Program-made: the position numbers and the translations under genes
Shown here: positions 19,644-30,987 of the stretch, piece after piece
How the letters are laid out: each line of letters opens with the position of its first letter
Position numbering within the stretch: the stretch's first letter is position 1
The notes under the pieces: model-generated
What the model was told of the DNA's origin: nothing
Databases searched by the model: none
The model's input: the letters and a program-made list of their open reading frames with translations, nothing else
NCBI GenBank assembly: GCA_039105265.1
Contig: JAPFFF010000014.1
Location: forward strand, 1,674,001-1,738,000
Length of the DNA stretch: 64,000 bases
Direction: 5' to 3'
Origin: Tritrichomonas musculus
Taxonomy: Eukaryota > Parabasalia > Tritrichomonadida > Tritrichomonadidae

Positions 19644-19970
19644 TATTTTCATTCAAAAAAATAAAAATTAGAACATTTATATTGCTTTAAGGGACTAGTT
19701 TCCAATATTTGTGTAAAGTTTTCAATTTTGAAATAACTCATAGAATAAAACTTTGAAAGATAGCTTTTTGGAAAAAGTTAAGGTCAATATCAATGATATT
19801 TGGCCTAAACGATCAACGATATTAAAAAAAATTTTATGGAAAATTTTTCAAATATCTGTTTTTTTATTAAAAAAATAATATAAGTGAATAATAATAATAA
19901 TAATAAAATATATTTAATTATTACAATTAAATAAACCTAATTTTTAATTAAAATAATGATTTCTTTTTTG

Positions 19971-20349
19971 CCCTTCGGAGGTTTTAAAAATTACGTTTGG
20001 TTTAAACTTTTTCAATAAAATTGACCAAGAAAAAAAATCAATTACGTTTTACGATTACGTCTACGTGAAAAAAATTAGAATACGACTTTTTTAGAAAAAG
20101 TTAATATAAAGTTGACTTTGAAAAATTATAATATTGATCTTTAAATTTAAATATTTTGCCCTTTCAAATTTGAGAGCTTTAACTTAGAGGAAAAATTAAA
20201 ATTGAGGCTAAAGTATTGAGTTCGAAACTAAACCTCTTTGCTTTTTTTATTTTTAAATAAATTATGTAATTACGTTTCATTTCGGCTATTTTTACATTTT
20301 AATACGTCTTTTTATTGAATTTTATAAAATTCCAATTACGTCCGAAGGG
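19971..20349. repeat. Possible small inverted-repeat element with ATTACGT motifs
   Basis: CCCTTCGGA at 19971 is mirrored by TCCGAAGGG ending at 20349. The interior repeats ATTACGT/TACGTC-type motifs at least five times (near 19990, 20040, 20054, 20268, 20335). CpG is rare in this window, so the cluster stands out. No target duplication was seen. It may be a MITE inside the nested TTAA element. Confidence 0.35.
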
Positions 20350-21124
20350 TAATTTCTTTTGATACTTTTTTGAATTTGATAAAAAAAACAAAATTTTATG
20401 CAAAAATAAATATGCGATTTATTAGTATATTTATACCTGATTCTATATTTATCAAAATATTTGAAAAATAAAAAAATTATTATTATATATGAATTTCACT
20501 TTTTTCAAAAAAAATATGAAACTAATTCATATATATCTGCGATTAATGCAATATTTATTAATATAAAGCAATAAATTGTTTTATTTTTAGCTCAAAAGTC
20601 TTTTTTCAATAAATTTTTTTTGAAAGAACTCATTGAATCTTTTTATTCAATTTTGAAACAAAGGTGCGAGAACTAAATATACAAAAAATAACCGTTTTTT
20701 AATTTTTCAAATATCTCATAATATTTTAAATATTTTATACTATTTAAAATAAATATAATATATCTTTATTGTATAATAATTAAAAAATAATATTTTATTT
20801 CTTGAACCTCATTATAGATACTGAAAAATGCAGATCTATTTTGGGGAACAAAAAACTAAATAATTCAATAAATAATTGTTATTTTTGTTTGATAGATGCT
20901 TATTAATGTTTTTAATTATGTCAGAAATCTTTTTAAATGATAAAATAAAGATTTTATATTAATTTAGCTGAGATATATTTAAAACACAATCAAAAAACTA
21001 ATATTTTAAAAATATCTCAATTTTTTTTTGTTTCTATGGGGATAACTACTTATAATTTTACTGCATTTTTTATTTGTATTATTATATTTTTTAATGAAAT
21101 GAAATGGCTCGGGAGACGCCATTT

Positions 21125-22170
21125 TAGTTTTTTTAAATCAAATTCAGAGAAGTAGGATTTATTCCTCTCAATTGCATTCAATTTTCAAAATTTAATAAAA
21201 AAGTATAGATATTTGATATTTCAAGTTGAAAAGAACATATAGTAATTTTACATATTATTTGATACATGATATATTATGCAAAAAAATCATTTTCGTTGAG
21301 TTTTGGATGAGTCAGTCGAAATATTAAAATCAACATATCTTTATTAAATTTTATATAAATTGGGAATGTAATGCATTATTTCGGTTTATATCAACAATAT
21401 ATTTCTTATTAAGCTTGAAATTCCTCATTTAAATCTAAATTTGGCAAATAAAAAGCTTTTTTATTTTTGAAGTTCCCATGTAAAAAATGGCCCTATCATT
21501 CTCAATAAAACTTATCTATTATATTAAATGTAATATTTAATGCTTATAAACATTTATATATACGAAACGTTAGAGCCATTTTTAAGATACAAATGCTATT
21601 TATATATGGCCAAAATTGTTTTTAATATTTGACTATCCATTCAATTAATTGATAAAGCTTTATTAAATATATGTTTTGATTGATTTTATTAAATTCTGAG
21701 AATTAGGATTTATTCCTCTCAATTTAAAAAATGGACAAAAAAGTAAAGAAAATGAGCATTTCTATTTAAGAAAACTTAATAAAATTTACAAAAACTAAAT
21801 ATTGCATTGAAATATTTATGAATATATATTTATTATTGTATGAAAAGGAAATTGATGAAAAAATTATTATTAGCATATTTTGATTATTTTTTAACAAAGC
21901 TTGAATTTGGTTATATTATTTCAAATAGATCGCAAATATAAATAGAATTTTCAATCAAAATCTGGATTTTATTTGAAATTCGTCGAATAAAATGGATTTA
22001 ACATTTAACAATGAATAATTAAAAAATGGCCCTATGAATTTTGGTGAAACAGTTTTATTTAAATAAATATACAATTTACTCACTATTCTTCAATTTTTTT
22101 TATTATCCTTCGAGCCATTTTTGAGATATGATTATGAAAAAAATATTTGGCCAGATTTCTCAGAAATTTT
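21125..22170. repeat. Diverged tandem duplication (about 550-bp unit)
   Basis: The same landmarks recur in order. GAATTAGGATTTATTCCTCT-like sequence lies at about 21150 and 21705, AAAAAATGGCCCTAT at about 21484 and 22022, GAGCCATTTTTRAGATA at about 21570 and 22113, and a TGGCCA motif shortly after each. The two units are heavily diverged between landmarks. It looks like an old tandem duplication inside the nested element. Confidence 0.45.
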
Positions 22171-22192
22171 CTCTCAGAAATTTTAATAAATA

Positions 22193-22369
22193 ATGATGAA
22201 AAAGCTTTCAACTGAAGATTCATTATTATTTTTTATACAAAACTATTCAACAATTAATCACAATTTGAAAAAAGAAGGCTTCGATGATGATGAATTTGAA
22301 GAAAAATTAAATTTTCACTATAAAATTGGGCTCAGATTATTAAAAAGATGGACTTCCGTAATAAAGTAA
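22193..22369 (+). CDS. Small 58-residue open frame inside the nested element
   Basis: The ATG at 22193 gives 58 residues (starting MMKKLSTEDSLLFF and ending RLLKRWTSVIK) before TAA. The composition is balanced, with an acidic stretch (EGFDDDEFEEK) and amphipathic ends, unlike the surrounding Ile/Lys/Asn-rich noise frames. It is not recognised. It could be a small gene or the remnant of a larger one carried by the element. Confidence 0.3.
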   Translation: MMKKLSTEDSLLFFIQNYSTINHNLKKEGFDDDEFEEKLNFHYKIGLRLLKRWTSVIK

Positions 22370-23544
22370 AATTAAAAGCTCTTAATTAATAAAAAATTAT
22401 TTTTTAATAACTAAAAATAGCATAAATAATATTATATTTATATTTTAAAAAATTGAATGGTTTATATATTAATATATTCAAATCTATAAAATAATTAAAT
22501 AATAAATATTTTGGCAACTACGGAGAGAAAGATCACAAAATTAAAATATGATATTTATCATTTTATAATGTATATTGTATTTCAAAATTTTGTTGTAATT
22601 TTAAAAAAGAGAGTTCTCGCACCTCTTTTGAAACCAGTCCCTTAAAAAAAATAAATATCTATTATTAAAAAATGAAATTAATATATAAAAATTATATTTT
22701 AAATGAATGTGTTTTTTAGTTTATTTTCAACAAAAACTCAAAATCAGTAAATATATGACTTTTTAAAAAAACTCTATTTTTATGTTTTCACATATATTTT
22801 TTCATTTATATTATTTATATAATCAATAAAAGCGAAAATTTAAATAAAATATATTATTATTAAGGATCAAATAATTATCAGATTTTGAAAAAGAAGATTT
22901 AATTTATTCTTTAAATGTATATGTGTGTTATATTTTCCAATAAGTATCAATATGCAAATTAAATTTTGTAGAAAATGTTCAAATAGGTACTTTTAATTCA
23001 TAAAAAAATTTTTCAATAATAAATGATCTTAATGAAGCATATTAAACAAATGGATGCACTTTGGTAATTTATTTATATCTTATGCATTTTATTGGAGAAA
23101 TTAAAGATATAAAAATGTTTTTATTTTCATAGAAAAAAAATTGAATGCATTGAAAAATTGTGAAATAAATAAAATCATTTTTTTTATGAATTATCTTTTT
23201 TTTTACACAAAATAACATGAGGAATTATTTGTTTTCTAAATATATGCTTTTCATAAATTAAAAAAATAATGTCTGCTTTATGAAATTTTGTGTTTTCAGT
23301 TTTTGATAATTATTCAGCCAAACCAATAAAAAATTACTAGAAATGTAAAACCCTTTAAAGAAGGGGGTAAATAAAGATTTATTATTTGTTAAGAATTTAT
23401 AACTTTAAACGATATTAAAATTTTTTGATCAAAAAACTAAACGTATTATAATGCAAAATAGATAGTAAATGCGCATATTAATAAAATACCAAATAGATAA
23501 ACATGTTTATTTCGTAGAATTGTAAAAAAAAAACCTAAACGCAT

Positions 23545-23844
23545 TTAAAAACGTTTAGAATTATATTCGTAACCCAATAAAAAAGCATTATCTTGGTATT
23601 TTTCATGAGAATAACCTATTTTCCAAAGTAAAACTAGAAGAAAAATCAAAACATAAATAATGGTTAAAATATAAACAAATTTAATACAATTTTGTGAAAT
23701 CACATTGATTTTTTTGAATGTAGTATAAGATTGATTTGATATAAAAATAATTTTATCCTTCTTTATTGAAAAGTAAGAAATGATTAAAATATAAATTTTA
23801 AATATAAATATTATAATAAGGATAAATAATAAAAATAAAAACAT
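23545..23844 (-). CDS. Small two-helix membrane protein candidate
   Basis: 99 residues from the ATG at 23844. Hydrophobic residues 1-24 and about 56-78 look like membrane helices, with a Lys/Asn/Ser loop between them and a polar tail (GYSHEKYQDNAFLLGYEYN) that has ordinary protein composition. It lies in the interior of the 7.9-kb Mutator-like element. It could be captured host sequence, an element gene or an AT-rich accident. AT-rich DNA readily yields hydrophobic frames, so confidence is low. Confidence 0.3.
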   Translation of the reverse strand: MFLFLLFILIIIFIFKIYILIISYFSIKKDKIIFISNQSYTTFKKINVISQNCIKFVYILTIIYVLIFLLVLLWKIGYSHEKYQDNAFLLGYEYNSKRF

Positions 23845-24778
23845 AAATACTTTTATTTTTTGAGATATATTTGTTTTTTACTTTTTTCGAAAAACAAATG
23901 TTTTTTTGAAATGTCTGTCTTTTTGCTGCAAAGCGAGTTATTTGTTAAATTTTTGATTTTAATGAATATATATATTATTCATAAAAATTTCCTTAAAAAA
24001 ATGAGTGTCTTATTGAAAAAAAGTCAGCTATATCAATAAGTCAAAAGAGTTCTCGCGGTTCAATAATATAATCATATATGAACATGTTTACTAAAATTAT
24101 AATTTAACTTTAAATTGATATTTTTAAGCAAAAATAAGGATAATCATGATTTATAATTTCAATATGTATACAAATATTCAAACATTATTCTCAATTTTTT
24201 GTGAAAGCCAAAAAATAAAAAAAAAACTTAGATATTTTGAGAAAAATTAAACGAATTTCTGATAAAATAAAATAACAAAATAATATATATATATATAAAT
24301 GAATATATTATACTTTTTATTAAATGTATAATGTATTATTTCACTAAAGCTTGAATTTTTGGCTTACAGGCTGTTATATAGTGCAATTTGTATTGAAAAA
24401 GTTTATCTATTGTTGTATTCAATTTACTTTTTGAGAAATCCGGTTATATAAGCTTCTAAAAATGTTCAAACTGCAAAAAAGTCCAAAGCGCGCAATCTCT
24501 TACTATCTCAAAATCATATTATCTCTTTTCCTCCAAAAAGAAAAGCAATGAAATTTATAAAATATTTATGCTTTTGCTGACTTCTTGATATATATTTAGT
24601 ATTGCTAGCTTACAATATTCTCCATTTCTTGGCTTTTAGATCAAATAAACAAAGGTATTCATCATAATGATACTCTTTTTTTTCTAACGCTAGACTAATG
24701 CTTAATATTCCAACAAAATCTTTTAGATAAATACATGATAATAATGTCCTAATTGACACTTTAGTTTGAGAAATTATT

Positions 24779-25200
24779 CTATTTTTTATTATATTGTATA
24801 TTCATGACTTTTAAAGATCCCTCAATTGTGCGCCTACTTTTTATAAAACATTTTTTTTTTTTTTTAGGAGTGTGAGCTTTTGGAGTTTTCTTAGATAAGA
24901 TTCGTGAAGCTGAACTTGTGGAGAAGAAGTATAGGCTAGGGGAAATAGCAACCTCAGCCCATATTGCCATTAATTCTTGTTAGGCGGTATTTTTCTATAC
25001 TTATCAATTTCATACATATAATCCCAATATCTTTAAAATCAAATACCAACATCATGACCATTGCCCTTAGCTTAATTTTTTATCTTTTATAATTTCACCC
25101 CTCAAGAAGTACTTTCTAATAATTACCCTTCCAATTATACCAATAATATCTTCCTTTTGCATGCCTTAAGTATATATAAAGAGTTTTTAATTCGCTCATT
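24779..25200. pseudogene. Coding-like relic of unknown origin
   Basis: Within the AT-rich interior of the large element, about 400 bases have markedly higher GC and codon-like texture. On the plus strand 24890-24970 reads LDKIREAELVEKKYRLGEIA-like sequence. On the minus strand several short open stretches follow one another. No frame stays open over the whole patch, and the family is not recognised. It is probably an eroded gene fragment carried in by the element or by a nested insertion. Confidence 0.3.
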
Positions 25201-27252
25201 AGTATGATGGGAAAAAATTAAATTGTAGTCTTTATAACATTCATAACTATATTATATATAATGAACATACTTGCACTATTTTGGTCACCATCAGTTTTTT
25301 CTTCTTCATGTTGAAATATAAAGAATCAATACAAAAAAAGTGTTTGCATATCTCAAATTTAAGGTAATATATATTCAGAATGACATGAATATCATTCATT
25401 TATGCTAATATGAAAAAGAAAGTACAATAGAACGAATAAACATGAATCAAAACTAAGTTATTTTTTTGTTTACATGGAGATTCATGATTTTATTATATAT
25501 TTTTTATGTAATGTTTTAAAAAAGTAATAAAATAGTATTTTCTATTAGTTTCTCCTTTGAAATTTTAAAATTTAAATATATTATATATATATATGATTGG
25601 ATACATATCAATTATATGTTTAAATTATGCTAAAATAATATACATATTCATATATTTATATTTTTAGGTCAATCTTATAAAGCTCTCAATTTATTTTTTG
25701 AATGAAAACATAAATTTCTCATTAAAAATTATATTATTATTATTTTTTAATTTGATATTAGGCATATATATAAATAACAATAGTTATATTTTTAATATAT
25801 ATCTTCAATTTATCCAAATTATCGAGATGATTATATATTTTAGTCAATTATCTGAATAATATCATTTTAACAGGAATATATATGAGAATAATATTACATA
25901 ACTGTTGTTTTACCAAATATCATGTGAAGATCAAAAATGTATTGTAATTTCAAACTTTTCAAAACTAATTAAATTCTTAAAATTATAAATGATAATAATA
26001 TTGGCATAGAAATATAGTTGATAATCTTATTAAGTTAAGTAAATCTTTTTTATATAAAGGAAAGCAAAGGATTTTCATTTAAATTTCATGAATTCTTTAA
26101 TAAATAAAATATTTTTCGCGTAATTATATATTATAAGTGAAAATAAAATTGATAATTTTGGATTAAAGCCTTATTAATTATATATTTACAAAATCATCTT
26201 ATTTCATCTAAAAAAAAAAGTATTTTCATTTTTTAACCTATTGTAAAATCTAATGATACTGTTTATAAAGTATTATTGATCAAAAAAAAAAAACTTTTTC
26301 AAAAAATATTTAGAGATATTTAAATTTTATTATGTATCAATGCTTGTGAATAACCACAATTATTCCTCAGAATCTTCTCAATTTTTCTCTTCTCAAATAT
26401 GTGTAGATTGACTTTAGCGGCAAAAATAATTCAAAATATAAAATTAAAATATCTTATTAAATAACATTTAATATAGGTATTAATATATAATATAATTATT
26501 ATATAAAATATAATATACAAATATACATATTACACTATATTTAATACTTATTATATCAAATTTATGATACTTTAATTGTTAATTCAAAATTTTCTTTGAA
26601 ATATTGTTAATAAAAAAAATAACCTTTTCAAATTAAAATGTATCAATATCTTAATATATTATGAATATGAATACTTTACCGGAAATAAATATAAATATAA
26701 ATAAAAAATAAACAATTAAAAATAGATTTATATTATGAAAAATAAAACATAAAAACAAAACCATTTTATATAAAAAATTTAATATATAAAAAGCTATATT
26801 TCACTTGGAATTCGATATTATATGTTGATAAAAACGCAATCATATACAATTTATTAAAAAGAAACAATTTTTTGGAAATTTCAAATAATTTCCAAAATAC
26901 GCTTTTTTTAATTCTATTATAATATTTTGATAATCAAGCTTCATTATAACCAAAATATTGCAAAATTTTCTTTTTTTATATTTTCCATTTAAAAGATATA
27001 ATATCCCATTAAAATGAATTTCTTCAAAATTTAATCAAAGTCAGCCTAGTTGATTTTCATGTAATATTCAATAAATATTATCATTTATACTTGATATAAT
27101 TTATTTTTTGAATCTAATATCTTTATATCATATGTCGATTATTCCCAATTTTTAAAATATTTCTCCCAAAGATTAAAAATGATCTTAAAAAAATACCGGT
27201 AACATAATAATTTATTTTTCTAAATTGCATTAAAATTTATAATTGTTTTTTT

Positions 27253-27417
27253 AAAACCTGGCGTTTTTGAAAAAACGAGTTTTTTAATTTTACCTGGCAG
27301 AAGGTCAAATGTGGCGTTTTTGATTTTTTTAAAAAATATTGATCAAAAACGCCTTTAGAAAAAGTGAAAAATTGAGTAGTTGGAAAAAAATTGAATAGGC
27401 GTTTTTGATTTATCCCC
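27253..27417 (-). repeat. Right terminal inverted repeat of the 7.9-kb element
   Basis: This is the reverse complement of the left arm, ending in GATTTATCCCC. It holds the same four alternating GGCGTTTTTGA motifs. CATAAATTT follows directly as the target duplication. Confidence 0.85.
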
Positions 27418-27426
27418 CATAAATTT

Positions 27427-29058
27427 ATAAGCTTAAAAAAAAAAATTTAAAATCTAATAAAAATAAATAATAAAATATTTTTAATATTAAAAAAATGATA
27501 TATCTATGGAATTTTTATGTTGATATCTCAATCAGATATAAAAAAAAACTCTTTCCTTAAAAAAATCACCTTTACGATAATTATTTCACCTTTATAAACC
27601 CAAAAATAAATGCAAATATCTTTTTTTCTACCGCCAAAAAACATTTTATAATAGCAAAATATTTTTATAATATTATATGAAATGTATATACACAATAAGA
27701 TATTAATATCACAATAGGAATTTACTTTTTACCCTTCTTCAAAGATTGAAATTCAAAGATTTTAATTCATGAATAACTAAGTAATTAAAGAATGCTTGAC
27801 TAATATTTTTTATAAATATTATGTTTACCAAGCATTTCAATATTTTTTAGTAAAGCATGAATCGAAAAAAAAAAATAAATAAATAAATCAATTTTGTATA
27901 AGAAAATTAACAAAAACATACTATATTAAACAGATATTCCCTCTGAAAAAATGTCCTAATTCTTTTTTATCTTATGTCTAAATTACATTTAATTAAAATT
28001 AAACAAAGAGATGGAATCAGTCTAAAAAATGCAAAATTCTTGTATGGGTTTTCATAAAAAAAATGAAACAAACTGCTAATATTGGCTTCAAAAAAATTGG
28101 CGATTTCGTCAATATATTGTGTCTAAAAATAAATTTTGGTTCAGATGAAAGATATTAAAAGAAATATTTAAAGCAATATGAACATTTTGTGAATAAGATC
28201 AAATCAATTATAATGAATTTAGATAAAAGATTTTTTTAATAATTCCTATTGAAAACTTTGAAAAATTTTCAAGAAATATATCCACTTTGTTATTTAAAAT
28301 AACAAAAAATGAATATTTACATCATCATTAATAAAAAAAACACATAATTCATATTTTGTAAATTGAAAAAACAAAAAAAGGCATCACAAATGAAGCAAAA
28401 ATACAATTTAAAAGGAAACTGTGGGCACATTTCAAATTGTGAAAAAGATCAAATTGATTATCAATATTGAAATTATTACAATCAAACATCAAATTAATAA
28501 CTGGCTAATTAAAATATACATTAAAAAATTTAACGTTAAATGATATTCTTAATCAATTTTCCAAATCAAAAACATGAAATAATCCGATTTGATTGAATTT
28601 TATTGATTTGCAATGTGGAAATTAAAAAATATGTAATTGTAAATTAACATATTTCCTGGATTCCAGGTCATTAAGGCGAAAACATAAAAACTTAATTGAG
28701 TGTTCATATCATGTTGAAATAAAAATTAAAAATTTTTGAAAACAAAATAAAACATCATTTTCATAGAGTTAATTCAACTCTTTTTATTGAAAAAAGTACG
28801 CTTAAAACTTTTCAATAATTTATGAAAAAGTTTTATCGTTATTTTTGTTAAAGTTTCATCATATGAAAAATGGGTACTATGTAAAAAGTTTTAATATAGC
28901 GTTTTAATACATAAATATAAATAAAATTTAATAAAAGAGCAGTAATATTTTAATTGGTCAGTGAAATATAGAAAAATAGTGTTAATAAATACAAAAAGTT
29001 TGATTGTTAGATGAAAGGTGAAATGAACACTTGAAATTGTATGAAAAAATAAATTTAG
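27427..29058. other. Gene-free AT-rich stretch upstream of enolase
   Basis: 1.6 kb with very high A+T, many short homopolymers and no frame worth reporting. The last few hundred bases must contain the upstream control region of the enolase gene. No inverted ends were recognised. Confidence 0.45.
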
Positions 29059-29066
29059 TTCACTTT
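29059..29066 (+). promoter_or_regulatory. Initiator-like element of enolase
   Basis: TTCACTTT matches the trichomonad Inr (TCA+1 Y T/A). Its presumed +1 A (29062) lies 19 bases before the ATG at 29081. A very short 5' leader is usual for trichomonads. The same octamer is found before the PP1-like gene. Confidence 0.55.
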
Positions 29067-29080
29067 ATTAATCAGTGCTA

Positions 29081-30505
29081 ATGTCATATCAAGCCACACT
29101 TGACAAGTGCATCGCCGAAGTTAAGGCTCACCCAACAGATGACCAAGTTGGACAACTTGCTCGCCTTCTCAGAGATCATGCCGCAGCTCCAACAATCTCA
29201 CGTCTCGTTGGCCGTGAAGTTCTTGATTCACGTGGAAACCCAACAGTCGAAACAGATGTCTATGTTCACTACCTTGGTGAAGAAGAATTCGCTGGACGCT
29301 CATCAGCCCCATCTGGTGCTTCAACAGGTTCAAACGAAGCTCGTGAACTCCGTGACAAAGAATCAAAACGCTATGGCGGAAAGGGAACATTAACAGCTGC
29401 AAAGAATGTTACAAACATCCTTGGCCCAGCTCTTAAGGGAATGAAACTTGACGATCTCCATGCTCTTGATGACAAACTCTGCAAGACAGACGGAACAGAA
29501 CTTAAGGAAAAGGTTGGAGGCAATGCCTGCACAGCCACATCATTCGCTCTTGCAGAAGCTGGTGCACACCTTGAAAGAATCGAACTCTTCCAATACCTTG
29601 CACGCCAATACTGGGGCAACAACGTTCCAAAGAAGTTCCACATCCCAACCCCATGCTTCAACATCTTGAACGGTGGTAAGCACGCTGGTGGTCAACTCAA
29701 ACTCCAAGAATTCATGGCTTCCCCAAGCAAGAAATACGAATTCCCAGATCAACTCCGTATCGTTGCTGAAGTTTACCAAAAACTTTCTTCCCTTCTTGTC
29801 AAGAAATATGGCGTTTCAGCTAAGAACCTTGGAGATGAAGGTGGTTTCGCACCAAGCTTAAACACCCCAGACGAGGCACTCGATTGCATTGAACAAGCTA
29901 TCAGGGATGCTGGCTACAAACCAGAAGAAGATGTTCGTATCTGCCTTGATGCTGCTGCTTCTGAATTCTATGATGCAGAAACCAAACTTTACGAAGTTGA
30001 AGTTGGTGTTAAGAAGACTGGTGATGAAATGATCCAATACTGGAAAGACCTTATCGCCCGCCACCCATGCATCTGCTCAATCGAAGATGGTCTTGATGAG
30101 AAAGACTATGAACACTGGCCAAAACTCAACGAAGCCATCGGTGCCAAATGCCAACTTGTCGGTGATGACCTTTACACCACCAATCCAAACACCATCCGTA
30201 AGGGACTTGCTGGCAAATGGTGCAATGCTCTCCTTCTTAAGGTTAACCAAATCGGTACAATCAGCGAAGCTATGGAAGCAGCTCGTCTTATTCTTGATGC
30301 CAACCAACACGTTATGGTTTCTCACCGTTCTGGTGAAACCTGCAACTCCGTCATTGCTGACCTTTCTGTTGCCATTGGTGCTCAACAAATCAAGACAGGT
30401 TCAACAGCAAGAGGAGAACGTATCCAGAAATACACACGTCTTCTCCAAATCTACGAATACCTTAAGGCTCACGATCTTTATGAACCATGCCCCAACTCAT
30501 GGTAA
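29081..30505 (+). CDS. ENO: Enolase
   Basis: 474 residues. An upstream GTG in frame adds two residues, but the ATG at 29081 is the natural start. The protein converts 2-phosphoglycerate to phosphoenolpyruvate in cytosolic glycolysis. About 40 residues precede the canonical enolase start (REVLDSRGNPTVE). Further family motifs are SGASTGSNEA, GGKHAGG, GDEGGFAP, LLLKVNQIGTISEA (signature) and the loop SHRSGET. The catalytic and magnesium-binding regions therefore look complete. The N-terminal extension is longer than in most eukaryotes. Codon use is strikingly different from the neighbours, rich in C-ending codons (AAC, TTC, CTC, ATC), which suggests very high expression. The stop overlaps TAAA (GGTAAACG), a trichomonad-style poly(A) signal. 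Confidence 0.97.
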   Translation: MSYQATLDKCIAEVKAHPTDDQVGQLARLLRDHAAAPTISRLVGREVLDSRGNPTVETDVYVHYLGEEEFAGRSSAPSGASTGSNEARELRDKESKRYGGKGTLTAAKNVTNILGPALKGMKLDDLHALDDKLCKTDGTELKEKVGGNACTATSFALAEAGAHLERIELFQYLARQYWGNNVPKKFHIPTPCFNILNGGKHAGGQLKLQEFMASPSKKYEFPDQLRIVAEVYQKLSSLLVKKYGVSAKNLGDEGGFAPSLNTPDEALDCIEQAIRDAGYKPEEDVRICLDAAASEFYDAETKLYEVEVGVKKTGDEMIQYWKDLIARHPCICSIEDGLDEKDYEHWPKLNEAIGAKCQLVGDDLYTTNPNTIRKGLAGKWCNALLLKVNQIGTISEAMEAARLILDANQHVMVSHRSGETCNSVIADLSVAIGAQQIKTGSTARGERIQKYTRLLQIYEYLKAHDLYEPCPNSW

Positions 30506-30987
30506 ACGGACATCTTTTTAATGCCTAAACAACTGAAGTTTTAGATTTAATTTTCTTTTTTTTTTTTTTAAAGAATATTGATATTTTTAACCTTAAATAA
30601 GATATTAACGATTTGATTTTGCAGTATTACTGCTATTCATTAAACCAATTAAATGAAAGTCGAAATTTGCATATTTCAAAGATATTAATGAAGACAAAGT
30701 GATTTTTTTTTCATTGTCAGTCCTTTTTTGAAGAACCATAAGATTCATTTCGAAAAATTGATTGAAAATGTTCAGAAATGAACGTAATATTTCAATATTT
30801 ATTCATATTGTAGATTTGTAAAAAGTAACACATCATAATATCAAATTTACATTATGTTTTGAATGAGTTTGCTTTCTTTCTTTTTATTTTTATTAATTTA
30901 TCATGCAGATTAAAACTAAAAATAATGATAAAAATAAATTTAAAAGTTAATCTTTATCAATTTAAGAAAAAATTGATTTAACTACTT
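30506..30987. other. Convergent intergenic stretch
   Basis: 482 bases between the enolase stop and the 3' end of the broken MLF gene on the other strand. T-rich tracts follow the enolase stop (30551-30570). No other feature is seen. Confidence 0.45.

Larger units (their letters stand above)
19691..22641. mobile_element. Nested 2.95-kb element with TTAA target sites
   Basis: TTAA followed by GGGACTAGTTTC (19687-19702) faces GAAACCAGTCCC followed by TTAA (22630-22645). This is a 12-bp inverted repeat with one mismatch, bordered by TTAA on both sides. TTAA duplications are typical of Kolobok and piggyBac elements. The element starts only 47 bases inside the Mutator-like left arm, so it is nested. 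It contains a possible further MITE, an internal tandem duplication and a 58-codon frame near its right end. No transposase was found. The inverted repeat is short, so chance or a more complex history cannot be excluded. Confidence 0.5.
19479..27417. mobile_element. 7.9-kb Mutator-like element with 165-bp inverted ends and 9-bp target duplication
   Basis: Two inverted arms (19479-19643 and 27253-27417) are identical at 164 of 165 positions by eye. The outermost bases are GGGG...CCCC. Directly outside lies CATAAATTT at 19470-19478 and again at 27418-27426, a perfect 9-bp target duplication. Long arms, a GGG start and a 9-bp duplication are hallmarks of Mutator-like elements. The near-identity of the arms means a recent insertion. 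The 7.6-kb interior has no recognisable transposase. It is AT-rich filler with at least two nested elements, two small open frames (22193, 23545) and one coding-like relic (about 24.8-25.2 kb). It is thus probably a non-autonomous element mobilised by a transposase encoded elsewhere. Confidence 0.82.
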
